This document shows positions 53,001 through 60,365 of a stretch of 64,000 bases of DNA, piece by piece. The stretch comes from G965215055 sp965242685 (GTDB lineage Bacteria > Pseudomonadota > Gammaproteobacteria > UBA4575). Both the position numbers and the translations under genes were made by a program. Positions within the stretch are counted from its first letter, which is position 1. Each line of letters starts with the position of its first letter. Under the pieces are notes generated by a model. That model saw nothing but the letters and a program-made list of their open reading frames with translations, searched no databases and was not told where the DNA came from. The stretch is taken from assembly GCA_965242685.1 (NCBI GenBank), contig OZ251487.1:1736001-1800000 (forward strand), in the 5' to 3' direction.

Positions 53001-54371
53001 ATGTTGTCTGACAGCATGATGAAAAAGGCCGTTTATTTCGTTATTTCAGGTTTCCTGCTATGTTTCGGTGCGGCCGCCGTCGCCAAGTTGCCCGTCAGTA
53101 TTGGTGGGCAACCCTTGCCTACCTTGGCGTTAATGTTGGAGAAAACTACGCCCGCCGTAGTTAATATCTCTACGACCGGGAAGGCTGTGGTGCGTGACCC
53201 ATTTTTTAACGATCCGTTCTTTCGTCGTTTTTTCGATGTGCCGGAGCCGCGGCGAGAAAGGCGAACCAAGGGGCTTGGGTCGGGGGTAATTATCGATGCG
53301 GATAATGGTTATATCATAACTAATTCACACGTCATTGATAAAGCCGAAAACATTGTCGTGACACTGGAAGACGGCCAGAGATTTGACGCCGAGGTGATCG
53401 GCAAAGACCCGGGCGTCGATATTGCCGTGATCAAAATTGAGGCGCGGCATTTACAAGAAATTTCATTGGGTAATTCCGACGACCTTCGACAGGGGGACTT
53501 TGTCGTGGCAATCGGCAACCCATTCGGTCTGGGTCAGACTGTAACTTCGGGGATTGTAAGTGCCTTGGGGCGCAGCGGGCTTGGTATTGAATCCTATGAG
53601 GATTTTATTCAAACCGATGCCTCAATCAACCCCGGCAATTCAGGTGGTGCCCTGGTGAACTTACGTGGCGAGTTGGTTGGCATCAACACCGCCATTTATG
53701 CACCGGGTGGCGGCAACATCGGGATTGGCTTTGCGATTCCCGTAAACATGGCCAAACAGATTACCGCACAGTTGATTGAGCATGGCGAAGTAAGGCGCGG
53801 ACGTTTGGGTCTTGCTACGCAAGACTTAACCCCCGAGTTGGCGGAGGCCTTTGAGATAGCCAGCAAAAAAGGCGTGGTGGTTGCGCAAGTGGAAACCGGG
53901 TCTCCAGCAGATAAGGCCGGTATTCAAGTGGGAGACGTCTTGGTTAAAGTAGATGGGAGTGAGGTAGAGAGTGCGTCACAGGTACGTAATGAAGTCGGGA
54001 TGCTGCGCATTGGCGACCGAGTCAATATTGAAGTGTTGCGCGGCGGTAAATCCAAACTGTTTACTGCCACCGTTGAGGAACATGTCAGAAAGAGTATAGA
54101 GGGAAGATTACTCAGCAAAAAGCTAGCTGGCGCGGAACTTAGAGAAGTTCCCGCAGATGCCGGGCTTGGTATCGTCGCCGGCGTAGAAGTCGTACAAGCG
54201 AGAGGGCATTCAGGTACGGCGGGGTTGCGGAAGGGTGACGTTATTATCAGCGTAAACAAAAAACGCGTGAAAACCATCCGTGACGTGAAGGCGGCGATCA
54301 AGAAAAATCCACGCGCACTGTTGCTGAATATCCAGCGGGATGGACGTGGCTTATTTATCCTTATTCAATAA
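53001..54371 (+). CDS. periplasmic serine protease DegQ/DegP family (Do)
   Basis: This 456-residue HtrA protease has a signal peptide at residues 8-28 (ending AAAVAK), an LA-loop with the FFNDPFFRRFF pattern, a trypsin-like domain with triad His110 (TNSHVID), Asp140 (DPGVDIAVI) and Ser214 (NPGNSGGAL), then two PDZ domains (about residues 270-355 and 370-450). It acts in envelope protein quality control. Starts at 53001, 53016 or 53019 (MKKAVYF) are all plausible. Confidence 0.95.
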   Translation: MLSDSMMKKAVYFVISGFLLCFGAAAVAKLPVSIGGQPLPTLALMLEKTTPAVVNISTTGKAVVRDPFFNDPFFRRFFDVPEPRRERRTKGLGSGVIIDADNGYIITNSHVIDKAENIVVTLEDGQRFDAEVIGKDPGVDIAVIKIEARHLQEISLGNSDDLRQGDFVVAIGNPFGLGQTVTSGIVSALGRSGLGIESYEDFIQTDASINPGNSGGALVNLRGELVGINTAIYAPGGGNIGIGFAIPVNMAKQITAQLIEHGEVRRGRLGLATQDLTPELAEAFEIASKKGVVVAQVETGSPADKAGIQVGDVLVKVDGSEVESASQVRNEVGMLRIGDRVNIEVLRGGKSKLFTATVEEHVRKSIEGRLLSKKLAGAELREVPADAGLGIVAGVEVVQARGHSGTAGLRKGDVIISVNKKRVKTIRDVKAAIKKNPRALLLNIQRDGRGLFILIQ

Positions 54372-54413
54372 CCGTGAAGAACGTTACTTGGCATACAAGT
54401 TTTGTGGTGGCAG

Positions 54414-54647
54414 TTAGCCGCCTGTGACAGGAGGGAAAAATGCAACTTCATCGCCGTTTTTCACCTTGTCGGTGAAAGTGGCGTACTCCTGGTTTATCGC
54501 CACCAGGAGCTGTTCTGGTCGTTGCATGTTGCGGGTTGCCCGTTGCCAAATTTTTTCAACCGTTGTGGTTTCCGTAATCGGCAGATCGTCTCCGGTTCGT
54601 CCCATAGTCTCCCGCAAACTGGCAAAATACCTTACACGTATGGTCAT
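54414..54647 (-). CDS. moaD: molybdopterin synthase sulfur-carrier subunit MoaD
   Basis: This 77-residue ubiquitin-like protein begins MTIRVRYFASLRETMGR and ends VAFFPPVTGG, the C-terminal Gly-Gly that becomes the thiocarboxylate sulfur donor. Length is normal (81 in E. coli). It is encoded opposite moaC with a 75-bp divergent gap, so two molybdenum-cofactor genes share one short promoter region. Confidence 0.95.
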   Translation of the reverse strand: MTIRVRYFASLRETMGRTGDDLPITETTTVEKIWQRATRNMQRPEQLLVAINQEYATFTDKVKNGDEVAFFPPVTGG

Positions 54648-54722
54648 TGTTCAAAATGTTATATATACACTGGCAGCTTGAATGGTATCGCACCATGAAC
54701 AAGACAGCAAAATAGGTACTTT

Positions 54723-55556
54723 ATGGGCAAATTTACGCATTTTAATCAAGCCGGCGAGGCGCGGATGGTGGACGTGGGTGAAAAGCCCGTCAGTCAACGA
54801 ACGGCAACGGCTGGTGGGCGCATCTGTATGCGGGCGGAGACCTTGCAACAGATACAGAGCCGAGGGCACAAAAAAGGCGACGTCCTCGGTGTCGCGCGCA
54901 TTGCCGGCATTATGGCGGCCAAGAAGACGGCGGAACTTGTACCGCTGTGCCATTCCCTGTCATTGACATCCGTAGAGGTCGAGTTTGATATTAAGCCTTC
55001 GCCCGCCGCAGTATATTGCAGGGCCACCGTGGAGACACGCGCCCGCACTGGCGTAGAGATGGAAGCCCTTACGGCGGTCCAGATCGCCCTGTTGACCATT
55101 TATGACATGTGCAAAGCCGTTGACCGGGGCATGGTGTTGCAGGACATCAAACTGTTAAAAAAATCGGGCGGGCGATCCGGCACGTGGACCAATAAAAACC
55201 CGTCGGAGCATAAAATAACAAAGGAGGAAAAAATAATGGGCACAGTCACGATGAACCAGGTGCTTGCCAAACTACCCACAAAGGGCCCAAATACCAAATA
55301 CCTGGCAGGTGCCGTTATTAAGCTAACGTCTAAAGGCAGGGACGCGGATTTGCAGAAAAGCCGGCGTTATACCAGCGTGCGTGACGCATTTAGGGGAGAG
55401 CCGCAGGCCACCGTGGAGGAACTGACGTTGCACGTTGCCAACAGCCTGTATGGGGCGGGACGTATCAAGGTTGCACACAGGGCGGTAGGCAGTTTTGTAC
55501 GTCCTGAGCAAGGATATGGTGAACTGATACCGAGTAAGCGGTCTCATACTGACTAA
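54723..55556 (+). CDS. moaC: cyclic pyranopterin monophosphate synthase MoaC with in-frame C-terminal extension
   Basis: Residues 1-160 are a complete MoaC: FNQAGEARMVDVGEKP, HKKGDVLGVARIAGIMAAKKTAELVPLCHSL, TGVEMEALTAVQIALLTIYDMCKAVDRGM and the terminal KKSGGRSGTW. MoaC normally ends here (161 residues in E. coli). In this sequence no stop follows. The frame continues through a charged linker (TNKNPSEHKITKEEK) into a further 106-residue region that starts with Met at codon 172 and has its own ribosome binding site. The product is therefore either a 277-residue fusion or one part of a dual-product locus. Confidence 0.9.
   Translation: MGKFTHFNQAGEARMVDVGEKPVSQRTATAGGRICMRAETLQQIQSRGHKKGDVLGVARIAGIMAAKKTAELVPLCHSLSLTSVEVEFDIKPSPAAVYCRATVETRARTGVEMEALTAVQIALLTIYDMCKAVDRGMVLQDIKLLKKSGGRSGTWTNKNPSEHKITKEEKIMGTVTMNQVLAKLPTKGPNTKYLAGAVIKLTSKGRDADLQKSRRYTSVRDAFRGEPQATVEELTLHVANSLYGAGRIKVAHRAVGSFVRPEQGYGELIPSKRSHTD
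55236..55556 (+). CDS. unrecognised 106-residue protein nested in-frame at the moaC 3' end
   Basis: An AAGGAGG Shine-Dalgarno (55221-55227) stands 8 bases before the ATG at 55236, an ideal arrangement for independent initiation. The product begins MGTVTMNQVLAKLPTKGPN and continues with mixed basic and hydrophobic stretches (GAVIKLTSKGRDADL, TVEELTLHVANSLYGAGRIKVAHRAVGSFV). There is no signal peptide, membrane segment or motif I can name. It is in the same frame as moaC with no stop between them. It ends 54 bp before mutY. Confidence 0.6.
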   Translation: MGTVTMNQVLAKLPTKGPNTKYLAGAVIKLTSKGRDADLQKSRRYTSVRDAFRGEPQATVEELTLHVANSLYGAGRIKVAHRAVGSFVRPEQGYGELIPSKRSHTD

Positions 55557-55610
55557 ACCCTTGCCGGGGAAAGAAAACGGTAATTTGCCGAAGTCTTGTT
55601 TTTGGATTCA

Positions 55611-56705
55611 ATGGATAAATCTTTCAGTACTCGGATACTGGCCTGGTTTGATCGGCATGGCCGCAAAAATCTGCCCTGGCAGCGTGATAGCGGCCCGTAC
55701 AGTATCTGGGTTTCTGAAATCATGTTGCAGCAAACGCGTGTTGAGACCGTAATTCCCTATTACGAAAGGTTCATGTGCCGGTTCCCGGATGCGGGGCGGC
55801 TTTCCCGCGCCTCACTTGATGAAGTGCTGCATTACTGGACCGGCCTGGGCTACTATGCAAGGGCAAGGAACCTGCATAAAGCCGCCGTACAGATATGCGA
55901 AAGGCATGACGGTATTTTCCCGCAAACCTTTGATGAGATTATTGCGTTGCCGGGCATAGGCCGCTCTACGGCGGGCGCGATCTTGGCGTTGGCTTTTAAT
56001 CAACCCTATGCCGTCCTGGACGGCAACGTGAAGCGTGTATTGGCCAGATATTTTGCGGTAGAAGGTTGGCCCGGTAAACGTTCAATTGAAGAGAAGCTGT
56101 GGCGGTATGCAGAATCATTGCTGCCCGAAGACAACCTTGCGCAATACACGCAGGCGATGATGGATGTAGGTGCTACGCTATGCACACGTACTCGCCCGAA
56201 CTGTACGATTTGCCCGCTCAATTCAGGCTGTACGGCCTGTAAACAGCATCGTCAACTTGAGTTTCCTGTACCGAGACCTTCTCGCTGTCTGCCGCAACGC
56301 AAGGTAGTGATTGCCCTGGTACAAGATGGTGACGGTGCGATATGGTTGGAAAAGCGCCCTCCTGTCGGTATCTGGGGAGGTTTGTACGGCTTCCCTGAGT
56401 TTGCGGACGCACCCGCCATGCAAAAGTGGCTTGAAAAGGCATACGGAGAAAACTGTTTCAAAATTATGGCGTTGCCAACTGTTGTACACACCTTTTCCCA
56501 CCTTGAGCTTCACATGTACCCGAAGTTGATAAAATTAAACGGCTATCCTCATGTTGTGATGGAAGACGCCCTCGGGGTCTGGTATAAAGGCCGTGACCAA
56601 AAAATTGGTTTGGCGGCACCGATCAAAAAAACGTTACAACTGGTAACACAACAGAAAAAGAGGGATATCCATGGCGCGCAAAGTGCAATGCGTAAAGCTT
56701 GGTAA
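55611..56705 (+). CDS. mutY: A/G-specific adenine glycosylase MutY
   Basis: This 364-residue base-excision enzyme removes adenine opposite 8-oxoguanine. Catalytic Glu is in SEIMLQQTRVETVIPYYERF, and the helix-hairpin-helix with catalytic Asp is LPGIGRSTAGAILALAFNQPYAVLDGNVKRVLAR. The [4Fe-4S] Cys set is CTRTRPNCTICPLNSGC. The C-terminal Nudix-like domain recognises 8-oxoG. The ATG at 55611 is chosen over a TTG at 55596. Its 3' end overlaps yggX by 35 bp. Confidence 0.96.
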   Translation: MDKSFSTRILAWFDRHGRKNLPWQRDSGPYSIWVSEIMLQQTRVETVIPYYERFMCRFPDAGRLSRASLDEVLHYWTGLGYYARARNLHKAAVQICERHDGIFPQTFDEIIALPGIGRSTAGAILALAFNQPYAVLDGNVKRVLARYFAVEGWPGKRSIEEKLWRYAESLLPEDNLAQYTQAMMDVGATLCTRTRPNCTICPLNSGCTACKQHRQLEFPVPRPSRCLPQRKVVIALVQDGDGAIWLEKRPPVGIWGGLYGFPEFADAPAMQKWLEKAYGENCFKIMALPTVVHTFSHLELHMYPKLIKLNGYPHVVMEDALGVWYKGRDQKIGLAAPIKKTLQLVTQQKKRDIHGAQSAMRKAW

Positions 56706-56940
56706 AGAAGCCGAAGGTTTGGAATACATGCCTTATCCCGGCGAACTAGGGAAAAAAATCTATACCAATGTTTCGAAAGAGGGTTGGGAAATGTGGGTCA
56801 ATCATCAAACTATGTTGATGAACGAATACAGGCTTACTCCCGTAGACCCGAAAGCGCGTAAATTTCTGGAAGAAGAGATGGAAAAATTCTTTTTTGGTGA
56901 GGGATCGGAGAAGCCGAAAGAATTTGTTGCGCCCGAGTGA
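56671..56940 (+). CDS. yggX: Fe(2+)-trafficking protein YggX
   Basis: This 89-residue protein begins MARKVQCVKLGKEAEGLEYMPYPGELG, the invariant YggX N-terminus with Cys7. It ends in an acidic tail. In Salmonella YggX protects Fe-S clusters from oxidation and supports MutY activity. The mutY-yggX overlap here is the conserved operon. Confidence 0.97.
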   Translation: MARKVQCVKLGKEAEGLEYMPYPGELGKKIYTNVSKEGWEMWVNHQTMLMNEYRLTPVDPKARKFLEEEMEKFFFGEGSEKPKEFVAPE

Positions 56941-56951
56941 CGGGTGCAGTG

Positions 56952-56977
56952 ACCCCCAACGCCAACGGCTTGGGGGT
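56952..56977 (+). terminator. hairpin downstream of yggX
   Basis: A perfect 8-bp stem (ACCCCCAA at 56952-56959 with TTGGGGGT at 56970-56977) with a 10-base loop lies 11 bases after the yggX stop and before tRNA-Phe. It lacks a clear T-run, so it may terminate weakly or stabilise the mRNA 3' end. Confidence 0.5.
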
Positions 56978-57013
56978 ACTACTTAACTTACCGAAAGTCA
57001 TTTCTTTGGGTTT

Positions 57014-57089
57014 GGCCAGGTAGCTCAGTCGGTAGAGCAGTGGACTGAAAATCCTCGTGTCGGTGGTTCGATTCCACCCCTGGCCACCA
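57014..57089 (+). tRNA. tRNA-Phe (GAA)
   Basis: This 76-base tRNA has acceptor strands GGCCAGG and CCTGGCC pairing fully. The D-arm is TAGCTCAGTCGGTAGAGCA, the anticodon loop is CTGAAAA with anticodon GAA, the T-arm loop is GGTTCGATTCC, and the 3' CCA is encoded. Its end lies 4 bases from the stop of the convergent cbtA gene. Everything beyond it in the window looks accessory. Confidence 0.96.
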
Positions 57090-57093
57090 CAAT

Positions 57094-57834
57094 CTAAGCG
57101 CTTGTAGACTTTCCGATCTTGTTGAAAAACCAAGCACTCAGTATTCCCAGCACGACCCAAAATATCGCATTGGTAGTGAGAGACGTGAAGATAAAGCTAT
57201 TCCTAAGCTCTTGAGGCGCCAGTCCCCCGACTTCTTGGGGTTGCGGTGCGCCAAACAGGTGCGGCAGTATTATCAATACCACGCCGGCCAGTTTGATATA
57301 ACTCTTCTGAAAGGCGATTATCCACAAGCCTGCTGCAGTGGCGATAGCAGTAAACCACCACCACATCTGTGCTGTCCACAGCGGTTCGGCAGTCATGTCA
57401 CCAGGGAGTTTCGGGGGTAAGCCGCCAAGTGTGGGTCCTGCGGTTGCAAGGTGAAATACGGCAAAGCCTGCAACTCCCCACAATATACCCTTGATCCAGG
57501 TAACGGAGCCTCGCAGTGCATAGCAAGCCGTCAGCAAAAGCCCGAATCCAATACTGGCAATTATACTGTTTATAAAGGTGTAGAAAGTTCGTTCGGCACC
57601 GTCTGCCGGCGCCCATGCCTCTTCGTTTTCTTCGGTATGGGCATGATCTGAATCCATGAGGCTTTCTTGTTCATGTGTATGACCTTGATCGTCCTCCGCT
57701 ACTTCATAGCTCTCCGCCTCAATAATCATGGGGGTGATCATGAAGAGTTGCATACCTGTAAGCAGTAGGCCAGCAATCCCCCCCGCCAGTATTGCAGGCC
57801 AGAATATTTCCTGGATTTTATCAAAAATAGACAT
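57094..57834 (-). CDS. cbtA: cobalt transporter subunit CbtA
   Basis: This 246-residue inner-membrane protein of the CbtA family has an N-terminal helix (PAILAGGIAGLLLTGMQLF), a His- and acid-rich periplasmic-type loop (DDQGHTHEQESLMDSDHAHTEEN) suited to metal capture, and further helices with LATAGPTLGGLPPKLPGD, a family signature. CbtAB is a proposed cobalt uptake system. It follows cbtB by 46 bp. No other cobalamin gene is nearby, but cobalt-dependent thiocyanate hydrolase is about 5 kb away. Confidence 0.88.
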   Translation of the reverse strand: MSIFDKIQEIFWPAILAGGIAGLLLTGMQLFMITPMIIEAESYEVAEDDQGHTHEQESLMDSDHAHTEENEEAWAPADGAERTFYTFINSIIASIGFGLLLTACYALRGSVTWIKGILWGVAGFAVFHLATAGPTLGGLPPKLPGDMTAEPLWTAQMWWWFTAIATAAGLWIIAFQKSYIKLAGVVLIILPHLFGAPQPQEVGGLAPQELRNSFIFTSLTTNAIFWVVLGILSAWFFNKIGKSTSA

Positions 57835-57880
57835 AACTTACCTCCATACCTCGCTTTACGAGGAAGGATGAAATTTATTA

Positions 57881-58078
57881 TTAGTGGCAGGGGAAAGAAA
57901 GCCCGTGTCGAATGTCGTGTGCCGCGTTGTGCATAATTTCTGGCGAGGCAAAACCTACGGCGGTGATAATGAATAGGCCAGTGAGAACCGCTGCCGTGAC
58001 GGCGTATATCGTAGCCCATGGCATGTCCCCGGCTTGAATTTGAGCTAACAGACCTTTTGTTTCTTTAACTGTACTCAT
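57881..58078 (-). CDS. cbtB: cobalt transporter subunit CbtB
   Basis: This 65-residue protein has one transmembrane helix (WATIYAVTAAVLTGLFIITAVGF) and the CbtB C-terminal metal-binding tail with His and Cys: MHNAAHDIRHGLSFPCH. A strong AAGGAG site precedes the ATG. It heads the cbtBA operon with a candidate promoter at 58124-58152. Confidence 0.88.
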   Translation of the reverse strand: MSTVKETKGLLAQIQAGDMPWATIYAVTAAVLTGLFIITAVGFASPEIMHNAAHDIRHGLSFPCH

Positions 58079-58398
58079 TATTTGTTTCTCCTTAATGTCG
58101 GTTTGGAGTTTGATCAGTTGGTAATTATTCTGATTTTAGCAAGTCTTGACAAAAATTTCCGCAGAGAGCACCTATAGTGTATTCAGCCTTCCGATAATGA
58201 TTTTCCATCAGGTCTCGGGGGTTAATCTACTAAGTGTTGTGACCAACAGATTGAGTGAAGTTGGAGCACGCATTAACCCAGGACATAGTTTTGCATCTCT
58301 ACTTAATGGTTAAATACTGTATGATTACTGAACAGTTTAGCAAGAAAATGAATTTGTGGTCAAAAACTTTGTTATTATCAATTGTATAGGTTTTGGCT
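58079..58398. other. cbtB-cynR divergent intergenic region with dyad symmetry
   Basis: This 320-bp divergent region holds the candidate cbtBA promoter and a nested symmetry. GGGTTAAT (58219-58226) and ATTAACCC (58272-58279) form an 8-bp inverted repeat 45 bases apart. They enclose a small hairpin TGTTG-TGAC-CAACA (58235-58248). I see no cobalamin riboswitch B12 box and no ORF. It may hold operators for CynR or a metal regulator. Confidence 0.45.
58124..58152 (-). promoter_or_regulatory. candidate sigma70 promoter of cbtBA
   Basis: On the minus strand TTGTCA (58147-58152) and AATAAT (58124-58129) are separated by exactly 17 bp, upstream of cbtB. The -35 overlaps a plus-strand TTGACA at 58146-58151 whose best -10 (TATAGT at 58173-58178) is at a long 21-bp spacing. 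Confidence 0.45.
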
Positions 58399-59394
58399 AT
58401 GGAAAAACGAAGTATTTTCCCGCGTGCTCTTCAGTATCTGGTTGCTATTGCAGAATACGGAAGCTATACCCGTGCAGCCAAGGTTCTGCATGTCTCTCAG
58501 CCAACTTTATCTCAACAAATCAAACACTTAGAGGAGATGTTGGCAGTACCATTGCTAGACCGAAGCGGGCGTTTTGTGCGATTGACGGATGCCGGTGAAA
58601 TTTATCTTCACTATGTCCGCCGTGCCAGGAGGGACTTGGAAGCAGGGACTCGTGCCATCCATGACGTGCAGGATTTAAATCGTGGTTCACTCCGTTTAGG
58701 GTTGACTCCGATCACTGATTATCTGGCCTGTCCGCTATTGAAAAACTTCAACAGGCACTATCCCAATGTCACCTTAAATGTGCTGGAAATGCCTCAGGAC
58801 GACATTGAAATGGCCGTGGCCGAAGACCGTGTCGATATCGGCATTGTATTCAGTAAATTATTTTCGCCCAAAACTCGGTCGGTAGAAATCGGGGTTGACA
58901 TGCTTTTTGAAGAAGTGCTGCAAGTTGTGGTGGGGAGTGAACATCCCTATGCCAAAGATCAGAAGGAGCAGTTGAATGCGCAGGAGTTTGGACAAGAGTC
59001 GCTGGCACTGCTCAATACCAATTTTGCTTTACGTCGCCATATAGACCAGTATTGCCTTGCTCAAGCTATCATGCCGCACATTGCGGTTGAAACGAATTCG
59101 CTCAGCGTGATTATAGAAATGATTCGGCTTGGCACATTTGCCACTGTGCTTCCACATAGCATCATTCAAACGAGGCATCAGCTTTACCCGATTGAGATAA
59201 CGCCGGAATTGCCTCGCAAGGCAATTACTCTGGTCTACCGGAAAGATGGGTATAAAAGCTCGGCTTGTCTCGCCTTTTCTGAGCTGGCGGCAGGCTGGTC
59301 TGCTTCCAGGCCTCAGGGAAAATCATTTACTCGGGAGGAGCATCGTTCTTTGCCGGGGGAGGACAATCTAAGGTGCTCGCGCGGTGCGCCTTAA
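58399..59394 (+). CDS. cynR: LysR-type regulator CynR
   Basis: This 331-residue protein has a LysR winged-helix N-terminus (residues 6-65: ALQYLVAIAEYGSYTRAAKVLHVSQPTLSQQIKHLEEML). The effector domain matches E. coli CynR as I recall it closely, for example RAIHDVQDLNRGSLRLGLTPI and the AVETNSLSVIIEMIRLGTFATVLP segment. In E. coli CynR activates the cyn operon in response to cyanate. The start is the ATG at 58399. cynS lies about 430 bp downstream on the same strand, rather than divergently as in E. coli. Confidence 0.9.
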   Translation: MEKRSIFPRALQYLVAIAEYGSYTRAAKVLHVSQPTLSQQIKHLEEMLAVPLLDRSGRFVRLTDAGEIYLHYVRRARRDLEAGTRAIHDVQDLNRGSLRLGLTPITDYLACPLLKNFNRHYPNVTLNVLEMPQDDIEMAVAEDRVDIGIVFSKLFSPKTRSVEIGVDMLFEEVLQVVVGSEHPYAKDQKEQLNAQEFGQESLALLNTNFALRRHIDQYCLAQAIMPHIAVETNSLSVIIEMIRLGTFATVLPHSIIQTRHQLYPIEITPELPRKAITLVYRKDGYKSSACLAFSELAAGWSASRPQGKSFTREEHRSLPGEDNLRCSRGAP

Positions 59395-59484
59395 GGCCCG
59401 TTGCCTTGATTTAAGGCACTGGTCGTGTAAGTTGAAGTAGCGTAAAATAAAAATCAATTGCTATCATACGATTGATCGGGTAAC

Positions 59485-59511
59485 GCTTTAATTTTTGGGA
59501 ATTATATACTT
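59485..59511 (+). repeat. repeat element copy 1 (upstream of 57-residue ORF)
   Basis: GCTTTAATTT followed by GGGAATTATATACTT forms a 27-base element that recurs at 59772-59797 with one base deleted and two changed. It lies about 40 bases before the small ORF start. The placement suggests a promoter or operator. Confidence 0.6.
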
Positions 59512-59552
59512 AGTGTTAAGATATATAACCCCCTAATGGCTAGGAGGAGATG

Positions 59553-59726
59553 ATGGAGCCAACATTTGAAGAACACGTTTCATACGAACTCACGGAGATA
59601 CGGGCACAAGTGGAAATGATTGGGGAAAGAGTGATAGAGATTAAGGAAGCTAATGAATGCAAAGACGTCCTTGAAACCATTGCTAATACACTTAGTGATA
59701 TATTGGCCACACTTGCGGAAAAGTGA
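59553..59726 (+). CDS. 57-residue acidic helical ORF
   Basis: The ATG at 59553 follows AGGAGG (59542-59547) by 5 bases. The product starts MEPTFEEHVSYELTEIRAQV and ends ANTLSDILATLAEK. It is strongly acidic, with a heptad-like hydrophobic pattern suggesting a helical or coiled-coil peptide, and one Cys at residue 36. It lies between cynR and cynS and both it and cynS are preceded by the same repeat. I recognise no family. Confidence 0.55.
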   Translation: MEPTFEEHVSYELTEIRAQVEMIGERVIEIKEANECKDVLETIANTLSDILATLAEK

Positions 59727-59771
59727 GATGAGCGTGCACTTATTCACTTTGATGAACGCGTTGAATAAGCT

Positions 59772-59797
59772 GCTTTAATTTCGGGAATTATGTACTT
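59772..59797 (+). repeat. repeat element copy 2 (upstream of cynS)
   Basis: This copy reads GCTTTAATTT then CGGGAATTATGTACTT and ends 23 bases before the GTG start of cynS. Its closeness to the start codon would leave a very short leader if it contains the promoter. Confidence 0.6.
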
Positions 59798-59820
59798 TAA
59801 TTTTTAGGGGGTACTTGAAA

Positions 59821-60261
59821 GTGAATAAAGAGGAAATGACGGCTCTTATCGTTGCGAAGAAAAAAGCGGAGGGATTGACTTGGGAAGACATTGCCGGAAA
59901 ATTGAACATGGGCACGGCGTGGGTTGCTTCAGCTTGCCTTGGAATGAACAGTATGCCCGCAGACGTGGCCGGCAAATTGTGCGCAGCCCTTGGGCTTGAC
60001 GATGAAGTTTGTAAGGCGTTGCAAGAGTATCCTCACAAAGCATGGGAGAAGACGATTCCACAAGATCCCGTTGTCTATCGGCTCTACGAGATCGTTGGCG
60101 TATACGGAGATACCATCAAGGAAATCATCCATGAAAAGTTTGGCGATGGGATTATGAGTGCCATTGACTTTTCGATGGATATAGACAAACAGGAAGACCC
60201 AAGAGGTGACCGCGTCGTCATTACATTGAACGGCAAATTCCTACGCTATAGTTCGTGGTAA
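59821..60261 (+). CDS. cynS: cyanase (cyanate hydratase)
   Basis: This enzyme converts cyanate and bicarbonate to ammonia and CO2. The GTG at 59821 follows AGGGGG by 9 bases and gives 146 residues; a TTG at 59815 is too close to that site. The catalytic triad is intact: Arg87 and Glu90 in VYRLYEIVGVYG and Ser113 in KFGDGIMSAIDF. The N-terminal helix-turn-helix-like domain (LTWEDIAGKLNMGTAWVASACLG) is also typical. With CynR upstream this is a cyn locus without the CynT carbonic anhydrase. Confidence 0.95.
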   Translation: MNKEEMTALIVAKKKAEGLTWEDIAGKLNMGTAWVASACLGMNSMPADVAGKLCAALGLDDEVCKALQEYPHKAWEKTIPQDPVVYRLYEIVGVYGDTIKEIIHEKFGDGIMSAIDFSMDIDKQEDPRGDRVVITLNGKFLRYSSW

Positions 60262-60365
60262 TCGCTGGCTTATAGGTCACCAATCCCTACAACGGTAATA
60301 AGTACGGGGGATGCAATGTGTGCCGGGTTTTGGCATGAAGGGTGTTGGCCGGCGTCGGCTTTTCG

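Noticed and set aside
57014..57089. Second tRNA end or att repeat within the window
   Set aside because: I looked for the tRNA 3' sequence to the right of the gene and did not find another copy before base 64000.
58079..58398. Cobalamin riboswitch upstream of cbtB
   Set aside because: No B12 box-like sequence or matching stem order was found by eye; a covariance search would settle it.
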